NCBI GenBank assembly: GCA_005502925.1
Contig: SCPD01000010.1
Span: 182,255-246,254 of the forward strand
Origin: Rhizobiales bacterium Y(2018)
Lineage (GTDB): Bacteria > Pseudomonadota > Alphaproteobacteria > Rhizobiales > Aestuariivirgaceae
Reading direction: 5' to 3'
DNA: 64,000 nt
In this document: positions 34,323-42,450 of the stretch, one piece after another
How positions within the stretch are numbered: the stretch's first letter is position 1
Layout of the letters: each line of letters opens with the position of its first letter
Translations under genes and position numbers: made by a program
The notes under the pieces: model-generated
What the model was told of the DNA's origin: nothing
Seen by the model: the letters and a program-made list of their open reading frames with translations, nothing else
The model's database searches: none

Positions 34323-35715
34323 AGCTGGCGATCATCGCCTTTTCGAGCACTGCATAGAGCCTGGCATTGCGCGACTGCGCCACGTTGAAGCGCATGTAGC
34401 TTGCCGCACACTGCGAGACGCTGAAGACATTGCCGGGGGCGAGGACGACATTCTCGGCCAAGGCGTGGCGGGCGACATCGGCCGAATCGAGCCCATCCGG
34501 AAGCTTGCACCACAGGAACATGCCGCCCTTGGGCTCGCACCAGGGCCTGAAGCCCAGCGCCTTGAGCCGGGCCTGGGTTTCACCCATGGCCAGCGCCAGC
34601 CGGCGATGCAGGCTGTCGAGATGCTTGCGGTAAAAACCGTCGCTGAGCACGCCATAGACGAGTTCGGCCGAGAGGGGAGCGCTGCCGAAGGATGTCGCGA
34701 GCTTGAGGTCGATGAGCCGGTCGATCCAGTCGGCGCGGGCGGCGATGAAGCCGCAGCGCAATGCCGCCGACAAGGTCTTGGAGAAGCTGCCGATATGGAC
34801 GACGCGCTCGAGCCCGTCGAAGGCGGCGAGGCGCGGCGCCGGCTCGGCCTCGAGATCGGCGAAGATACTGTCCTCGATAATGGTGAGGCCATGCGCCTCG
34901 GCGAGCTTGAGGAGGCGATGGGCGGTGGTGGGATAGAGCGAGGCGCCGGTCGGGTTGTGCAAGGCCGAGTTGGTGATGTAGAGGCGCGGCCGCTCGGCGG
35001 CGAGGATATTGGCGAAGGCGTCGAGATCGGGACCGGTCGGCGTATAGGCGACACCGACGACGCGGGCGCGATGGGCGCGCAGCATCGCCAGGAAGTTGAA
35101 ATAGCAGGGATCATCGACCAGCACCGTGTCACCGGGCTCGAGCAGCAGGCGGCACAGGAGATCGATGGCCTGGGTGCCCGAATCGGCGAGCAGGATCTGG
35201 TCGGGGCCGGCTTCGATGCCTTGATCGCCGAGCCGGCGCGACAGCAGCTGCCGCAACGGGGCGAGGCCGTGCGGGCGGTCGTAGTCAGTGAGATAAAGCG
35301 CGTGCTCGCGCCGGCTCAGGGTGCGCAAGGTACGGCGCAGCGCTTCGTCCGGCATCCAGGAGGTCGGCAGCCAGCCGCATCCCGGCTTCATCATCCTGTC
35401 GCCGGCTTCGAGGGATTGGCGCGACACCCAGAGCGGGTCGATGGCGCGGTCGAGGCTGGGACCGATCTCGGTCAGAGCCAGCGGCGGCATCGGGCCTGAG
35501 ACGTAAAAACCCGAGCCCCGGCGCGAGCCGATAGTGCCGTCCGCCACCAGCCGGTCGTAGGCCTCGACCACCGTCGATTTGGAGACACCCTGGCTCTCGG
35601 CGAAAGCGCGGATCGAGGGCAGCCGGGCGCCCGGCGTCAGGAGCCGGCGGGCGATGCGGTCGCGGATGGCGGCGATGACTTGGTCTACCCTTGTAACCGG
35701 AACGCCGTGATCCAT
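34309..35715 (-). CDS. MocR-type (GntR-aminotransferase fusion) PLP-dependent regulator
   Basis: DNA-binding regulator of 468 aa: N-terminal GntR wHTH (residues 5-75, LTPGARLPSIRAFAESQGVS) fused to a fold-type I aminotransferase domain with the PLP lysine in HIGSFSKTLSAALR (near 315) and the conserved ITNSALHNPTG (near 250). The aminotransferase is used for effector sensing in this family. ATG 35715 has AGGAG upstream; a GTG at 35733 overlaps the operator side. A strong inverted repeat lies between it and the divergent EamA gene, so it probably controls that exporter. Confidence 0.9.
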   Translation of the reverse strand: MDHGVPVTRVDQVIAAIRDRIARRLLTPGARLPSIRAFAESQGVSKSTVVEAYDRLVADGTIGSRRGSGFYVSGPMPPLALTEIGPSLDRAIDPLWVSRQSLEAGDRMMKPGCGWLPTSWMPDEALRRTLRTLSRREHALYLTDYDRPHGLAPLRQLLSRRLGDQGIEAGPDQILLADSGTQAIDLLCRLLLEPGDTVLVDDPCYFNFLAMLRAHRARVVGVAYTPTGPDLDAFANILAAERPRLYITNSALHNPTGASLYPTTAHRLLKLAEAHGLTIIEDSIFADLEAEPAPRLAAFDGLERVVHIGSFSKTLSAALRCGFIAARADWIDRLIDLKLATSFGSAPLSAELVYGVLSDGFYRKHLDSLHRRLALAMGETQARLKALGFRPWCEPKGGMFLWCKLPDGLDSADVARHALAENVVLAPGNVFSVSQCAASYMRFNVAQSRNARLYAVLEKAMIASSNSR

Positions 35716-35734
35716 CTGTATTGCTCCTGTCACC

Positions 35735-35758
35735 AGTACAGTTTGGCTTTATTGTACT
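35735..35758. promoter_or_regulatory. Putative MocR operator AGTACA-N12-TGTACT
   Basis: Perfect 6-bp inverted repeat with a 12-base spacer, 19 bp upstream of the MocR start and 45 bp upstream of the EamA start. Its position in the divergent promoter region is as expected for a MocR regulator. Confidence 0.65.
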
Positions 35759-35803
35759 TGTCTGTCCCTGGAGTTTCCAGAGGCCATCGGCCACAGAAGC
35801 GGC

Positions 35804-36664
35804 ATGGACAGAAGCACAATCGGCTGGATCAACGGATTTCTCGGCGTCGTCATCTTCAGCGGGTCCCTGCCGGCGACACGCCTCGCCGTGCATGATTTCG
35901 ACCCGCTTTTCCTCACCATGGCGCGCGCCACCATCGCCGCGATCCTGGCGGGGCTGATGCTGATGCTCTTCCGCCAGCGCTGGCCGGAGAAGAGCGACAT
36001 CGTTCCCTTGATCGTCACCGCCTTCGGCGTCGTCATCGGCTTTCCGCTGCTGACCGCCCTGGCGCTGCAGCATGTCACCGCCGCTCATTCGATCGTCTTC
36101 GTCGGCCTCCTGCCGCTCGCCACCGCGATCTTCGCGGTGCTCCGGGGCGGCGAGCGGCCGAAGCCGGCCTTCTGGCTGTTTTCGATTCTGGGCAGCGCCC
36201 TGGTGGTGGGATTCGCGCTGGCGCAAGGCATCACCGCCGCACCCTTGGGCGATGCGCTGATGCTCGGCGCGATCATCGTCTGCGGGCTGGGTTATGCCGA
36301 GGGGGCCAAGCTGTCGCGCCAGCTCGGCGGCTGGCAGGTCATCTCCTGGGCGCTCGTCATCTCATTGCCGGTGATGGCGGTCCCGCTCGTCGCCTTCTGG
36401 CCACAGAGCTGGAGCGGCATCGGTGCGCCGGCCTGGGCCGGGCTCGCCTATGTCTCGGTGTTCAGCATGCTGGTCGGCTTCATCTTCTGGTATCGCGGCT
36501 TGGCGCTGGGCGGCATTGCCGCGGTCGGCCAGCTGCAATTGCTGCAGCCCTTTTTCGGCCTCGCCATCGCGGCCCTATTGCTCGGCGAATATGTGAGCCC
36601 GGCGATGATCGCCGTCACGCTCGGTATCGTCGCCTGCGTGGCGGGCGCCAAGCGTTTCGCGTGA
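35804..36664 (+). CDS. EamA/DMT-family inner-membrane transporter
   Basis: Transporter of 286 aa with about ten helices in two EamA repeats (residues 5-135 and 145-285; second repeat begins GDALMLGAIIVCGLGYAEGA and ends LLGEYVSPAMIAVTL). Divergent from a MocR regulator and therefore likely MocR-controlled. The substrate is unknown; PLP-binding regulators often sense amines or amino acids, which would make a related compound a plausible substrate (inference). Confidence 0.88.
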   Translation: MDRSTIGWINGFLGVVIFSGSLPATRLAVHDFDPLFLTMARATIAAILAGLMLMLFRQRWPEKSDIVPLIVTAFGVVIGFPLLTALALQHVTAAHSIVFVGLLPLATAIFAVLRGGERPKPAFWLFSILGSALVVGFALAQGITAAPLGDALMLGAIIVCGLGYAEGAKLSRQLGGWQVISWALVISLPVMAVPLVAFWPQSWSGIGAPAWAGLAYVSVFSMLVGFIFWYRGLALGGIAAVGQLQLLQPFFGLAIAALLLGEYVSPAMIAVTLGIVACVAGAKRFA

Positions 36665-36742
36665 TGCGGAATTGAGAACCGGAGGGCGACAGGTCGCGGT
36701 TTCGAGAGGGGCGTGAGTGCCGCTCCGCCGCCCTCCGGCCGA

Positions 36743-36764
36743 CCCTGGCCTTGGCAGGCCAGGG
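36743..36764. terminator. Hairpin between EamA gene and convergent small gene
   Basis: Perfect 9-bp stem (36743-36751 with 36756-36764) and 4-base loop. No T tract on the + strand. Possible bidirectional terminator. Confidence 0.5.
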
Positions 36765-36794
36765 AATAAAACTCATCAGTGATACGTTGAAAGG

Positions 36795-36992
36795 TCAGAC
36801 GCCGACGCAGCTGTCGAGCGAGCAGGGTTCAAGCTTCATCTGGCTCTTGACCGGCCAGGCCTGGTTCTTGGTCAGCGTGGTGACATTGCTGTCGGCGGTG
36901 ATCTTGGCGCGCAGATAGGCCCGGTTGTCACTGGTGAGGGCCCCGGCATTGAGCAGCAGGGCGGCAAGGAGTGTGGTGGCAAGGATACGCAT
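36795..36992 (-). CDS. Small exported protein
   Basis: Predicted 65-aa product from ATG 36992: a short hydrophobic signal (MRILATTLLAALLLNAGA) and a mature peptide of about 47 residues with Cys near the end (EPCSLDSCVGV), able to form one disulfide. No known family. Its upstream region carries the second copy of the 11-bp direct-repeat motif, placed about 67 bp from the start, much as for the small exported protein at 33256. Confidence 0.6.
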   Translation of the reverse strand: MRILATTLLAALLLNAGALTSDNRAYLRAKITADSNVTTLTKNQAWPVKSQMKLEPCSLDSCVGV

Positions 36993-37058
36993 CGGATAGG
37001 CCCTCTCGAAACGCACTTTCAGCGTTGCAAAGAGAATGCCATGGCTTGCCGGAACCCT

Positions 37059-37092
37059 CCCTGAATGGGCCGTTCATCTGGCGTTAATCTGG
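37059..37092. promoter_or_regulatory. Direct-repeat regulatory motif, site 2
   Basis: CCCTGAATGGGC followed by CGTTCATCTGG (37071) and CGTTAATCTGG (37082), a period of exactly 11 bp. It directly abuts the stop codon of the convergently oriented FAD oxidase and precedes the small exported gene on the minus strand. Confidence 0.6.
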
Positions 37093-38649
37093 CTAAGCTC
37101 TTGTTCTCAACTGAGAATGACCGTGAATCCCATAGCGACCGGGGGCCAGGATGCCGTTCGGATCGAGGGCATCCTTGATCCCAGCGCAAGCGTCCCGGAA
37201 CGGGGCAATGGCCTGGGCCATATGGAACTCGTGAAAATCGACCGGGGCGCGGCCGACATAAACGCCGCGGCGCGCCACTTCCTCGGCCATCTTCCGGTAA
37301 CAGGCCTCGGCCCTCAGGCGCTCATCCTCATCCTCGCGGTTGAAGCCCAGCACATGGAGCCCACGGGCGAAACGGGCCGAGCAGACATTCATCACCGTGT
37401 AGTCGAGCCCATGCGCCTCATAGATGCCGCGGCAGAGCTGCTGGAACTCGTTGGCGACCTTGCCGATCATCGGCGTGCCCGGCAGGAACCAGCTGTTGCC
37501 GCCGCCCGGCCGCCATTTGAGCAAACCCAGCTCGCCGTGACCGGGCACGCCGGAAAAGGCATTGATGGCGATAGCGAGCGGCGCGATGGCCTGTGCTTCT
37601 TCATGTGAAATATAGCGCGCTCTGCCGGACTGGCCGAAATGGGTGCGCACCCGCTCGATCATCGGGTCCATCGCGGCAGCGCTCGGCCCATAGAAGGCGC
37701 CGGAGACATTCCAGGCGCCGAGGCCGTGCTTCCGGCGCAAGGCGCGCCTTCCTTCCAGGGATATGGAGCGTTTGCCGCCGCTCGAGCGATATTCCGGGCT
37801 CTCGCCCTCGGTGCCGCACAGATAGAGGTCGTTGGTGACACGGAAGAGAGTCGGCACGAAATTCGACAGTTTCAACGGTCGGCACAGATCGACGATATCG
37901 GCCAGGTCGTCGTCATCATCATAGGCGAAATGAAAAGACCGGACGGCGGGCGGGCGCGGCAGCAGCCAGATGCCCATACGGGTGACGATGCCGTAATTCG
38001 ACTGGGTGAACAGTCCGTCGAGAATGGGGCCGAAGGAATATTTCGACGTATGCCAGTTGGAGACATCGGGGCTGTCGAGCGCGCCGTCGCCGGTGCGCAG
38101 GATCTCGCCATTCGCCAGTACCACTTCCATGCCGCAGGAAAAACCAAAATGATCGAAATAGGGACCGTAGCCGGCACCCTTGTCGAGCGCATTGCCGAGC
38201 ATGCCGCCTTGCGGCGGGCCTGAGGTGACATCGAGCATCAGTTTGTTGCCGCGCCGCACCAGCTCGTCATACATCGCCTGATAGGTGACGCCGGGCTCCA
38301 CCACCGCATAGGCCAAGGTCTCGTTGATCTCGAGAATGCGGTTCATGCGGCGGCCGAGATCGACCACCACCTGGCCCGGCGCGCTGGCCGAGCGGCTGCC
38401 GAGCCCGATATTGTTGCCGGTGCTCACCGGATAGAGCGGCAGTTTATGCTCATTGGCGAGGCGGACGATCGCCTGAACCTGCGCCGTGGAGTCTGGATAG
38501 ATCACGGCCGCCGGCCGGACATCGCCACCCGGCAGTGTGTTCTCGCCATAACGCCGCAGCGTCTCATCGCTGTGATTGACACCGTCTTCACCGAGGAGGG
38601 ACCGGGCGGCGGTGAGAAACGCGTTGAGATCGGAAGTGCGGGCATCCAT
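37093..38649 (-). CDS. VAO-family FAD-linked oxidoreductase (4-cresol dehydrogenase-like)
   Basis: Flavoprotein of 518 aa with a PCMH-type FAD domain (residues about 45-230: YPVSTGNNIGLGSRS, then ALDKGAGYGPYFDHFG with the GYGP stretch) and the C-terminal cap domain. Overall layout resembles 4-cresol methylhydroxylase, vanillyl-alcohol oxidase and eugenol hydroxylase. Such enzymes oxidise para-substituted phenols, FAD often being covalently held by His or Tyr. Substrate here unknown. It is divergent from an AraC regulator, with an LLM monooxygenase and flavin reductase further on, so a catabolic role is plausible. No cytochrome partner gene is adjacent. Confidence 0.82.
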   Translation of the reverse strand: MDARTSDLNAFLTAARSLLGEDGVNHSDETLRRYGENTLPGGDVRPAAVIYPDSTAQVQAIVRLANEHKLPLYPVSTGNNIGLGSRSASAPGQVVVDLGRRMNRILEINETLAYAVVEPGVTYQAMYDELVRRGNKLMLDVTSGPPQGGMLGNALDKGAGYGPYFDHFGFSCGMEVVLANGEILRTGDGALDSPDVSNWHTSKYSFGPILDGLFTQSNYGIVTRMGIWLLPRPPAVRSFHFAYDDDDDLADIVDLCRPLKLSNFVPTLFRVTNDLYLCGTEGESPEYRSSGGKRSISLEGRRALRRKHGLGAWNVSGAFYGPSAAAMDPMIERVRTHFGQSGRARYISHEEAQAIAPLAIAINAFSGVPGHGELGLLKWRPGGGNSWFLPGTPMIGKVANEFQQLCRGIYEAHGLDYTVMNVCSARFARGLHVLGFNREDEDERLRAEACYRKMAEEVARRGVYVGRAPVDFHEFHMAQAIAPFRDACAGIKDALDPNGILAPGRYGIHGHSQLRTRA

Positions 38650-38777
38650 CGGCGCCTCCTGTCATGGCGGGAAACCCGAGGTCTAGATGATCGTGTTTCC
38701 GCCGTCTTATCCGGCAGCGCAGAGCGAGTTGTCTCGACGTGCAGATGGAGTAAGTTATCGGCAGTTCGAGGTTTCAG

Positions 38778-39719
38778 ATGAACCCAACAGTTTGGTCGAC
38801 AGGTGATGCGGAAGCCCGCTTGCGCTTTTCCTATTGGCGCGACGCGGTCTGCCAGGCGATCCTGCATGTCGATGCCGAACGCCGGGGATCGGAAAGTTTC
38901 GAGGCGCGCATTTCCGGCTTTGCCAGCGGACCCACGAAAGTGGCCCGCTTCGCGTCCAGGCCACATCGCATCCTGCGCCATCGTAACCATGTCCTGCGCT
39001 CGGGTGAGGAGGGCTATCTGGTGAGCTGGCAGGAGGAGGGGCAAAGCCATATCGCCCAGGGCGATGCGTCGCTTGTCCTCGATGCCGGTGAGATCGCCAT
39101 CGTCGATGTGGAGAAATCCTTCTCTGTCGATTTCCCGACGCCGGTGCGGCGCACGCTGGCGCTCGTCCCGCGCCGAAGGCTCGAGGAGAAAGCCCCGTGG
39201 CTCAAGCGCTCGCCACCGATGAAGGTGAGCGGTGACGGTATCTATGCGGGGCTGGCGCGCGCACATCTCGCGCAACTCTGCGCCGATCCGGCACTCGGCG
39301 CGGATGCCGCCGATCTCCTGGTCGAGAATGTCTGCAATCTCTTGGCCCTCGCCAGCGCGCCCTCATCCTTCGAACGCCAGACCTGCGAGCTGCCGACCGA
39401 TACGCTGCTCGCCTTTCTCAAGAAAAATCTGCATCGGCCGGATCTCTCGCCGCCTTATGTCGCAGGGCAATTGCGCATTTCGGTGCGCACGCTGCATCTG
39501 CGTTTCCAGCGCATGGGAACCACCTTTGGTGCGTGGATCCTGGCCGAGCGGCTGGAAGCCTGCCGGCGCGCCCTCGCCAATGCGCTGTTCGACCAGCAGA
39601 GCATCACCGAGATCGCCTTCGATTGGGGCTTTCGCGAGATCTCCCATTTCAGCAAGGTGTTCAAAGCGAGATATGGCGTGACACCGCGCGATTTCCGCGC
39701 TGCATCGCGAAAACCTTAA
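38778..39719 (+). CDS. AraC-family transcriptional regulator
   Basis: Regulator of 313 aa. Residues 1-200 form an AraC-binding-like (AraC_binding_2) sensor domain; the C-terminal two-HTH module has LRISVRTLHLRFQRMGT and the signature AFDWGFREISHFSKVFKARYG (split as AFDWGFREIS and HFSKVFKARYG, near 275-300). It is divergent from the VAO-type oxidoreductase and ahead of the LLM monooxygenase gene on the same strand, so it probably activates one or both. Effector unknown. Confidence 0.88.
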   Translation: MNPTVWSTGDAEARLRFSYWRDAVCQAILHVDAERRGSESFEARISGFASGPTKVARFASRPHRILRHRNHVLRSGEEGYLVSWQEEGQSHIAQGDASLVLDAGEIAIVDVEKSFSVDFPTPVRRTLALVPRRRLEEKAPWLKRSPPMKVSGDGIYAGLARAHLAQLCADPALGADAADLLVENVCNLLALASAPSSFERQTCELPTDTLLAFLKKNLHRPDLSPPYVAGQLRISVRTLHLRFQRMGTTFGAWILAERLEACRRALANALFDQQSITEIAFDWGFREISHFSKVFKARYGVTPRDFRAASRKP

Positions 39720-39823
39720 ATTCCGCCTCTCTTGCGCTAGGCGCAATTTCGCCAATTGACGTCCCGGCGACTTCGGAAGCAACTCGGACGCATCTAAACG
39801 CGATCTTTGAGAGAGGGCTCGCT

Positions 39824-41035
39824 GTGAAATTCGGGATGTTTTATCCCGTCGCCGTTGCATCGGAGACGGAGCTCGGTACTGGCCTGTGGGGACTGGACCG
39901 GGAACGTTACGCCAACACCATCGATGACCTGCGCGAGCAGGCGATCTGCGCCGATGAAACCGGCTGGACCTCGATGATGTTCGCCGAGCATCATTTCGAG
40001 ATCGAGGGCTATCACGTCACGCCCAATCCGTTGATGCTCAACATCTATCTCGCCCAGCACACCAAGCGGCTCAGGCAAGGCCAGATGGGACTGGTGCTGC
40101 CCAACTGGAATCCGCTTCGGCTCGCGGAAGATATCGCGATGGCCGATCATCTGACCGGCGGGCGTCTCGATATCGGCTTGAGCCGCGGCTACCAGCCGCG
40201 ATCGGTCGGCGTCATGGGCCAGCATTACCGCGCCAATGCCGCCGGCACCGGCAAGGCCGAGACGGAGGCGACCAACCGGCGCATCGTCGAGGAATGGTTC
40301 GAGGTGATGCGCCGCTCGTGGACCGAGGATCTGTGGGATTTCGAAGGCGAGTTCATCTCAGTGCCGCCGCGCGGCCTCGAATGGAAACACCCGATCTCGG
40401 CGAGGCTCAATGCCGGCGTCGCGGACGGAGCGCTCAAGCAGGTGGCGACCGTGCCTAAGCCCCGGCAGAGTCCGCATCCGCCGCTTTTCACCACGCTGAC
40501 GCAGAGTCCCGAAACGCTCAACTGGTCGGCCCGGATCGGCAGCTCGGTGGTCACGCTGGCGGCCAATCTCGATATCGTGCGCTGGGTGTTCCAGGCCTAT
40601 ATGGACGAAGCGGCGAAGCATGGGCGAAAACTGCGCTTCGGCGAATATTCGACCGGTGGCGGCGTCGCTCTGTGCCGCAATCTCGCGGTCGGGCGCACGC
40701 ATGAGGAGGCGATGGAGACGGCGCGCCAGGGTGCGGCCTTCTGGACCCATTGGCTGGGTGAGTTCGGCTTCTTCGAGGCGCTGCGCATGAAGGGCCAGGA
40801 AGGTCCGGTCCCCAAGACCTTCGAGCAGATGATCGCCTCGGGCTTCCAGATCGTCGGCACGCCCGACACGGTGGGTGAGGAAATTCAGCGATTGAAGGAC
40901 GAGCTCAATGTCGAATATATGATCTTCGTCATGTATGGCGGGATCACGGAACAGAAACGCATGCTCGACTCCATCAGGCTTTTCGGCGAGCAGGTCATTC
41001 CCAAATTCCCGGACGCCGTCGCCGGAAGGGGATAG
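39824..41035 (+). CDS. LLM-class flavin-dependent monooxygenase
   Basis: Luciferase-like monooxygenase of 403 aa (TIM barrel). The start GTG 39824 (GAGAGAGGGC upstream) opens into KFGMFYPVAV; an open frame upstream lies mostly inside the AraC gene. Typical features are FAEHHF near residue 50 and the GGRLDIGLSRGYQP block near 110, which binds reduced FMN. It needs FMNH2 from a reductase, and a flavin reductase lies two genes downstream. The two flank an IclR regulator, so this is a small two-component monooxygenase system. Substrate not inferable. Confidence 0.88.
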   Translation: MKFGMFYPVAVASETELGTGLWGLDRERYANTIDDLREQAICADETGWTSMMFAEHHFEIEGYHVTPNPLMLNIYLAQHTKRLRQGQMGLVLPNWNPLRLAEDIAMADHLTGGRLDIGLSRGYQPRSVGVMGQHYRANAAGTGKAETEATNRRIVEEWFEVMRRSWTEDLWDFEGEFISVPPRGLEWKHPISARLNAGVADGALKQVATVPKPRQSPHPPLFTTLTQSPETLNWSARIGSSVVTLAANLDIVRWVFQAYMDEAAKHGRKLRFGEYSTGGGVALCRNLAVGRTHEEAMETARQGAAFWTHWLGEFGFFEALRMKGQEGPVPKTFEQMIASGFQIVGTPDTVGEEIQRLKDELNVEYMIFVMYGGITEQKRMLDSIRLFGEQVIPKFPDAVAGRG

Positions 41036-41043
41036 GGACCGCC

Positions 41044-41790
41044 ATGGCGGGCGCGGGTGAAATCCGTTCCGTCGCGCGCGCCCTCGATCTCCTCGAGATG
41101 ATGCAGCGCAAGGCGCCGGCCGGAATCCGCGCCAATGAGGCGGCGGAGCAACTCGGCGTCGATCCGGCGACCGTCTCGCGACTTCTCGCGACCCTCATCG
41201 CGCATGGCTATGCGAGCCGTCTGCCCAATCGCCACTATGCCCTCGGCACGCGCTCGCTTCGCCTTGCCTCCGTCTGGGTCGACCATCTGCTCCAGGTGGC
41301 GGCCCCGCCGATGGCGCGCGTCGCCGACAGTTGCGGCGAGACGGTGTATCTCATCCAGCTCGTGGGGTCGGAGGCGGTCACGCTGGCGAGGCTCGCCAGC
41401 AACCGGCGGGCGGTGATCGATATCGAAGTCGGTCCGAGTTATCCGCTCTGGGCCTCCGCCGCCGGGCGCGCGCTTCTCAGCAGTGTCGCCAAGGTGCAGC
41501 GGCCGGGTCTCCTGCCCAAGGAGCCTTATCCCGCTTTCACGGCACGGACCAAGACACGCTGGAGCGATCTCGCCGGTGCGCTGCAGGACGCCCAGCAGGA
41601 CGGCATCCATGTCGAGGACGGCGAGCTCGATCCGCATCTCTCCTGCTTCGCCACACCTTTGCTGCATCAGCAGCGCGAGGAGAAGCTGGCGATCGCCGTC
41701 AGCTTCGATATCCACCGCTCGGAGCGCGAGCGCGGCATGATCCGCCAGGCGCTGCGGCGCGAATGGCGCGATCTCGCCAATCAGATCTGA
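41044..41790 (+). CDS. IclR-family transcriptional regulator
   Basis: Regulator of 248 aa with an N-terminal winged HTH (IRSVARALDLLEMMQRKAP, then RLLATLIAHGYASRLPN) and a C-terminal IclR effector domain (residues 85-245, with SAAGRALLSSV near 140). It starts 9 bp after the LLM monooxygenase stop, so it is co-transcribed with it. IclR proteins commonly respond to aromatic or sugar acids, fitting the catabolic surroundings. Confidence 0.92.
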   Translation: MAGAGEIRSVARALDLLEMMQRKAPAGIRANEAAEQLGVDPATVSRLLATLIAHGYASRLPNRHYALGTRSLRLASVWVDHLLQVAAPPMARVADSCGETVYLIQLVGSEAVTLARLASNRRAVIDIEVGPSYPLWASAAGRALLSSVAKVQRPGLLPKEPYPAFTARTKTRWSDLAGALQDAQQDGIHVEDGELDPHLSCFATPLLHQQREEKLAIAVSFDIHRSERERGMIRQALRREWRDLANQI

Positions 41791-41878
41791 AATATTGCCG
41801 CCGCCTTGCGCCAGGCGCATCGGCGGATTTGACGGAAGCGCCCGATCGGCGGAGCATTCCATCGTCATGGAGAGGGCC

Positions 41879-42379
41879 ATGGGTGCGCTGAGCTCACATA
41901 CCGAGGAACAGTTCCGCGCCGCGATGCGGACTTTTACCGGAACCGTGTCGGTGATCACCACCTGCACCGCGGCTGGCGAATGGCGCGGCATGGCGGCGAC
42001 CGCCGTGACCTCCGTGTCGCTGGCGCCGCCGACCTGTCTCATCTGCGTCAATCGCGAGACGACGCTGCATCCGGCGCTGGTCGCTTCCGGGCGCTTCTGC
42101 ATCAATGTCATGCATCGCGACCATCATGAGCTGATTGCGAGCTTCGCCAATTCGCAACTGCGCGACAGGCGTTTCCAGCTCGGGCAATGGTGTCGCGATG
42201 GCGCGGGTATACCGTTCCTCGAAGACGCGCAGTCCAATATCTTCTGCGAAATCTCCGACAGGTTTCCGGTCGGGACCCATGATGTCATCCTGGGCCGCGT
42301 CGGCGACGTGAAGGTGAGGGCCGATCACGATCCGTTGCTCTATGGCGGCGGCAGTTACTACCGCCAGACCAAAGGCTGA
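41879..42379 (+). CDS. Flavin reductase domain protein (monooxygenase component)
   Basis: Protein of 166 aa of the flavin reductase-like FMN-binding family. The FMN-binding TFTGTVSVITTCTA (residues 18-31), VTSVSLAPPTCLICVNRETT and the FCINVMHRDH segment are recognisable. ATG 41879 is preceded by GAGAGGG; a nearby in-frame ATG at 41867 is also possible. It should supply reduced flavin to the LLM monooxygenase at 39824. The IclR gene lies between them. Confidence 0.85.
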   Translation: MGALSSHTEEQFRAAMRTFTGTVSVITTCTAAGEWRGMAATAVTSVSLAPPTCLICVNRETTLHPALVASGRFCINVMHRDHHELIASFANSQLRDRRFQLGQWCRDGAGIPFLEDAQSNIFCEISDRFPVGTHDVILGRVGDVKVRADHDPLLYGGGSYYRQTKG

Positions 42380-42450
42380 TTGCAGAGACGGACAAATCGC
42401 CCTGCGCTCACAGGCAGGAAAGAACAGTTGGCCTCGCCTAGGCTACAGGC

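Noticed and set aside
37051..37074. GGAAC...CGTT resembling an EcfG general-stress promoter
   Set aside because: Spacing is 15 bp and the orientation points into the 3' end of a minus-strand gene. The direct-repeat motif explains the CGTT.
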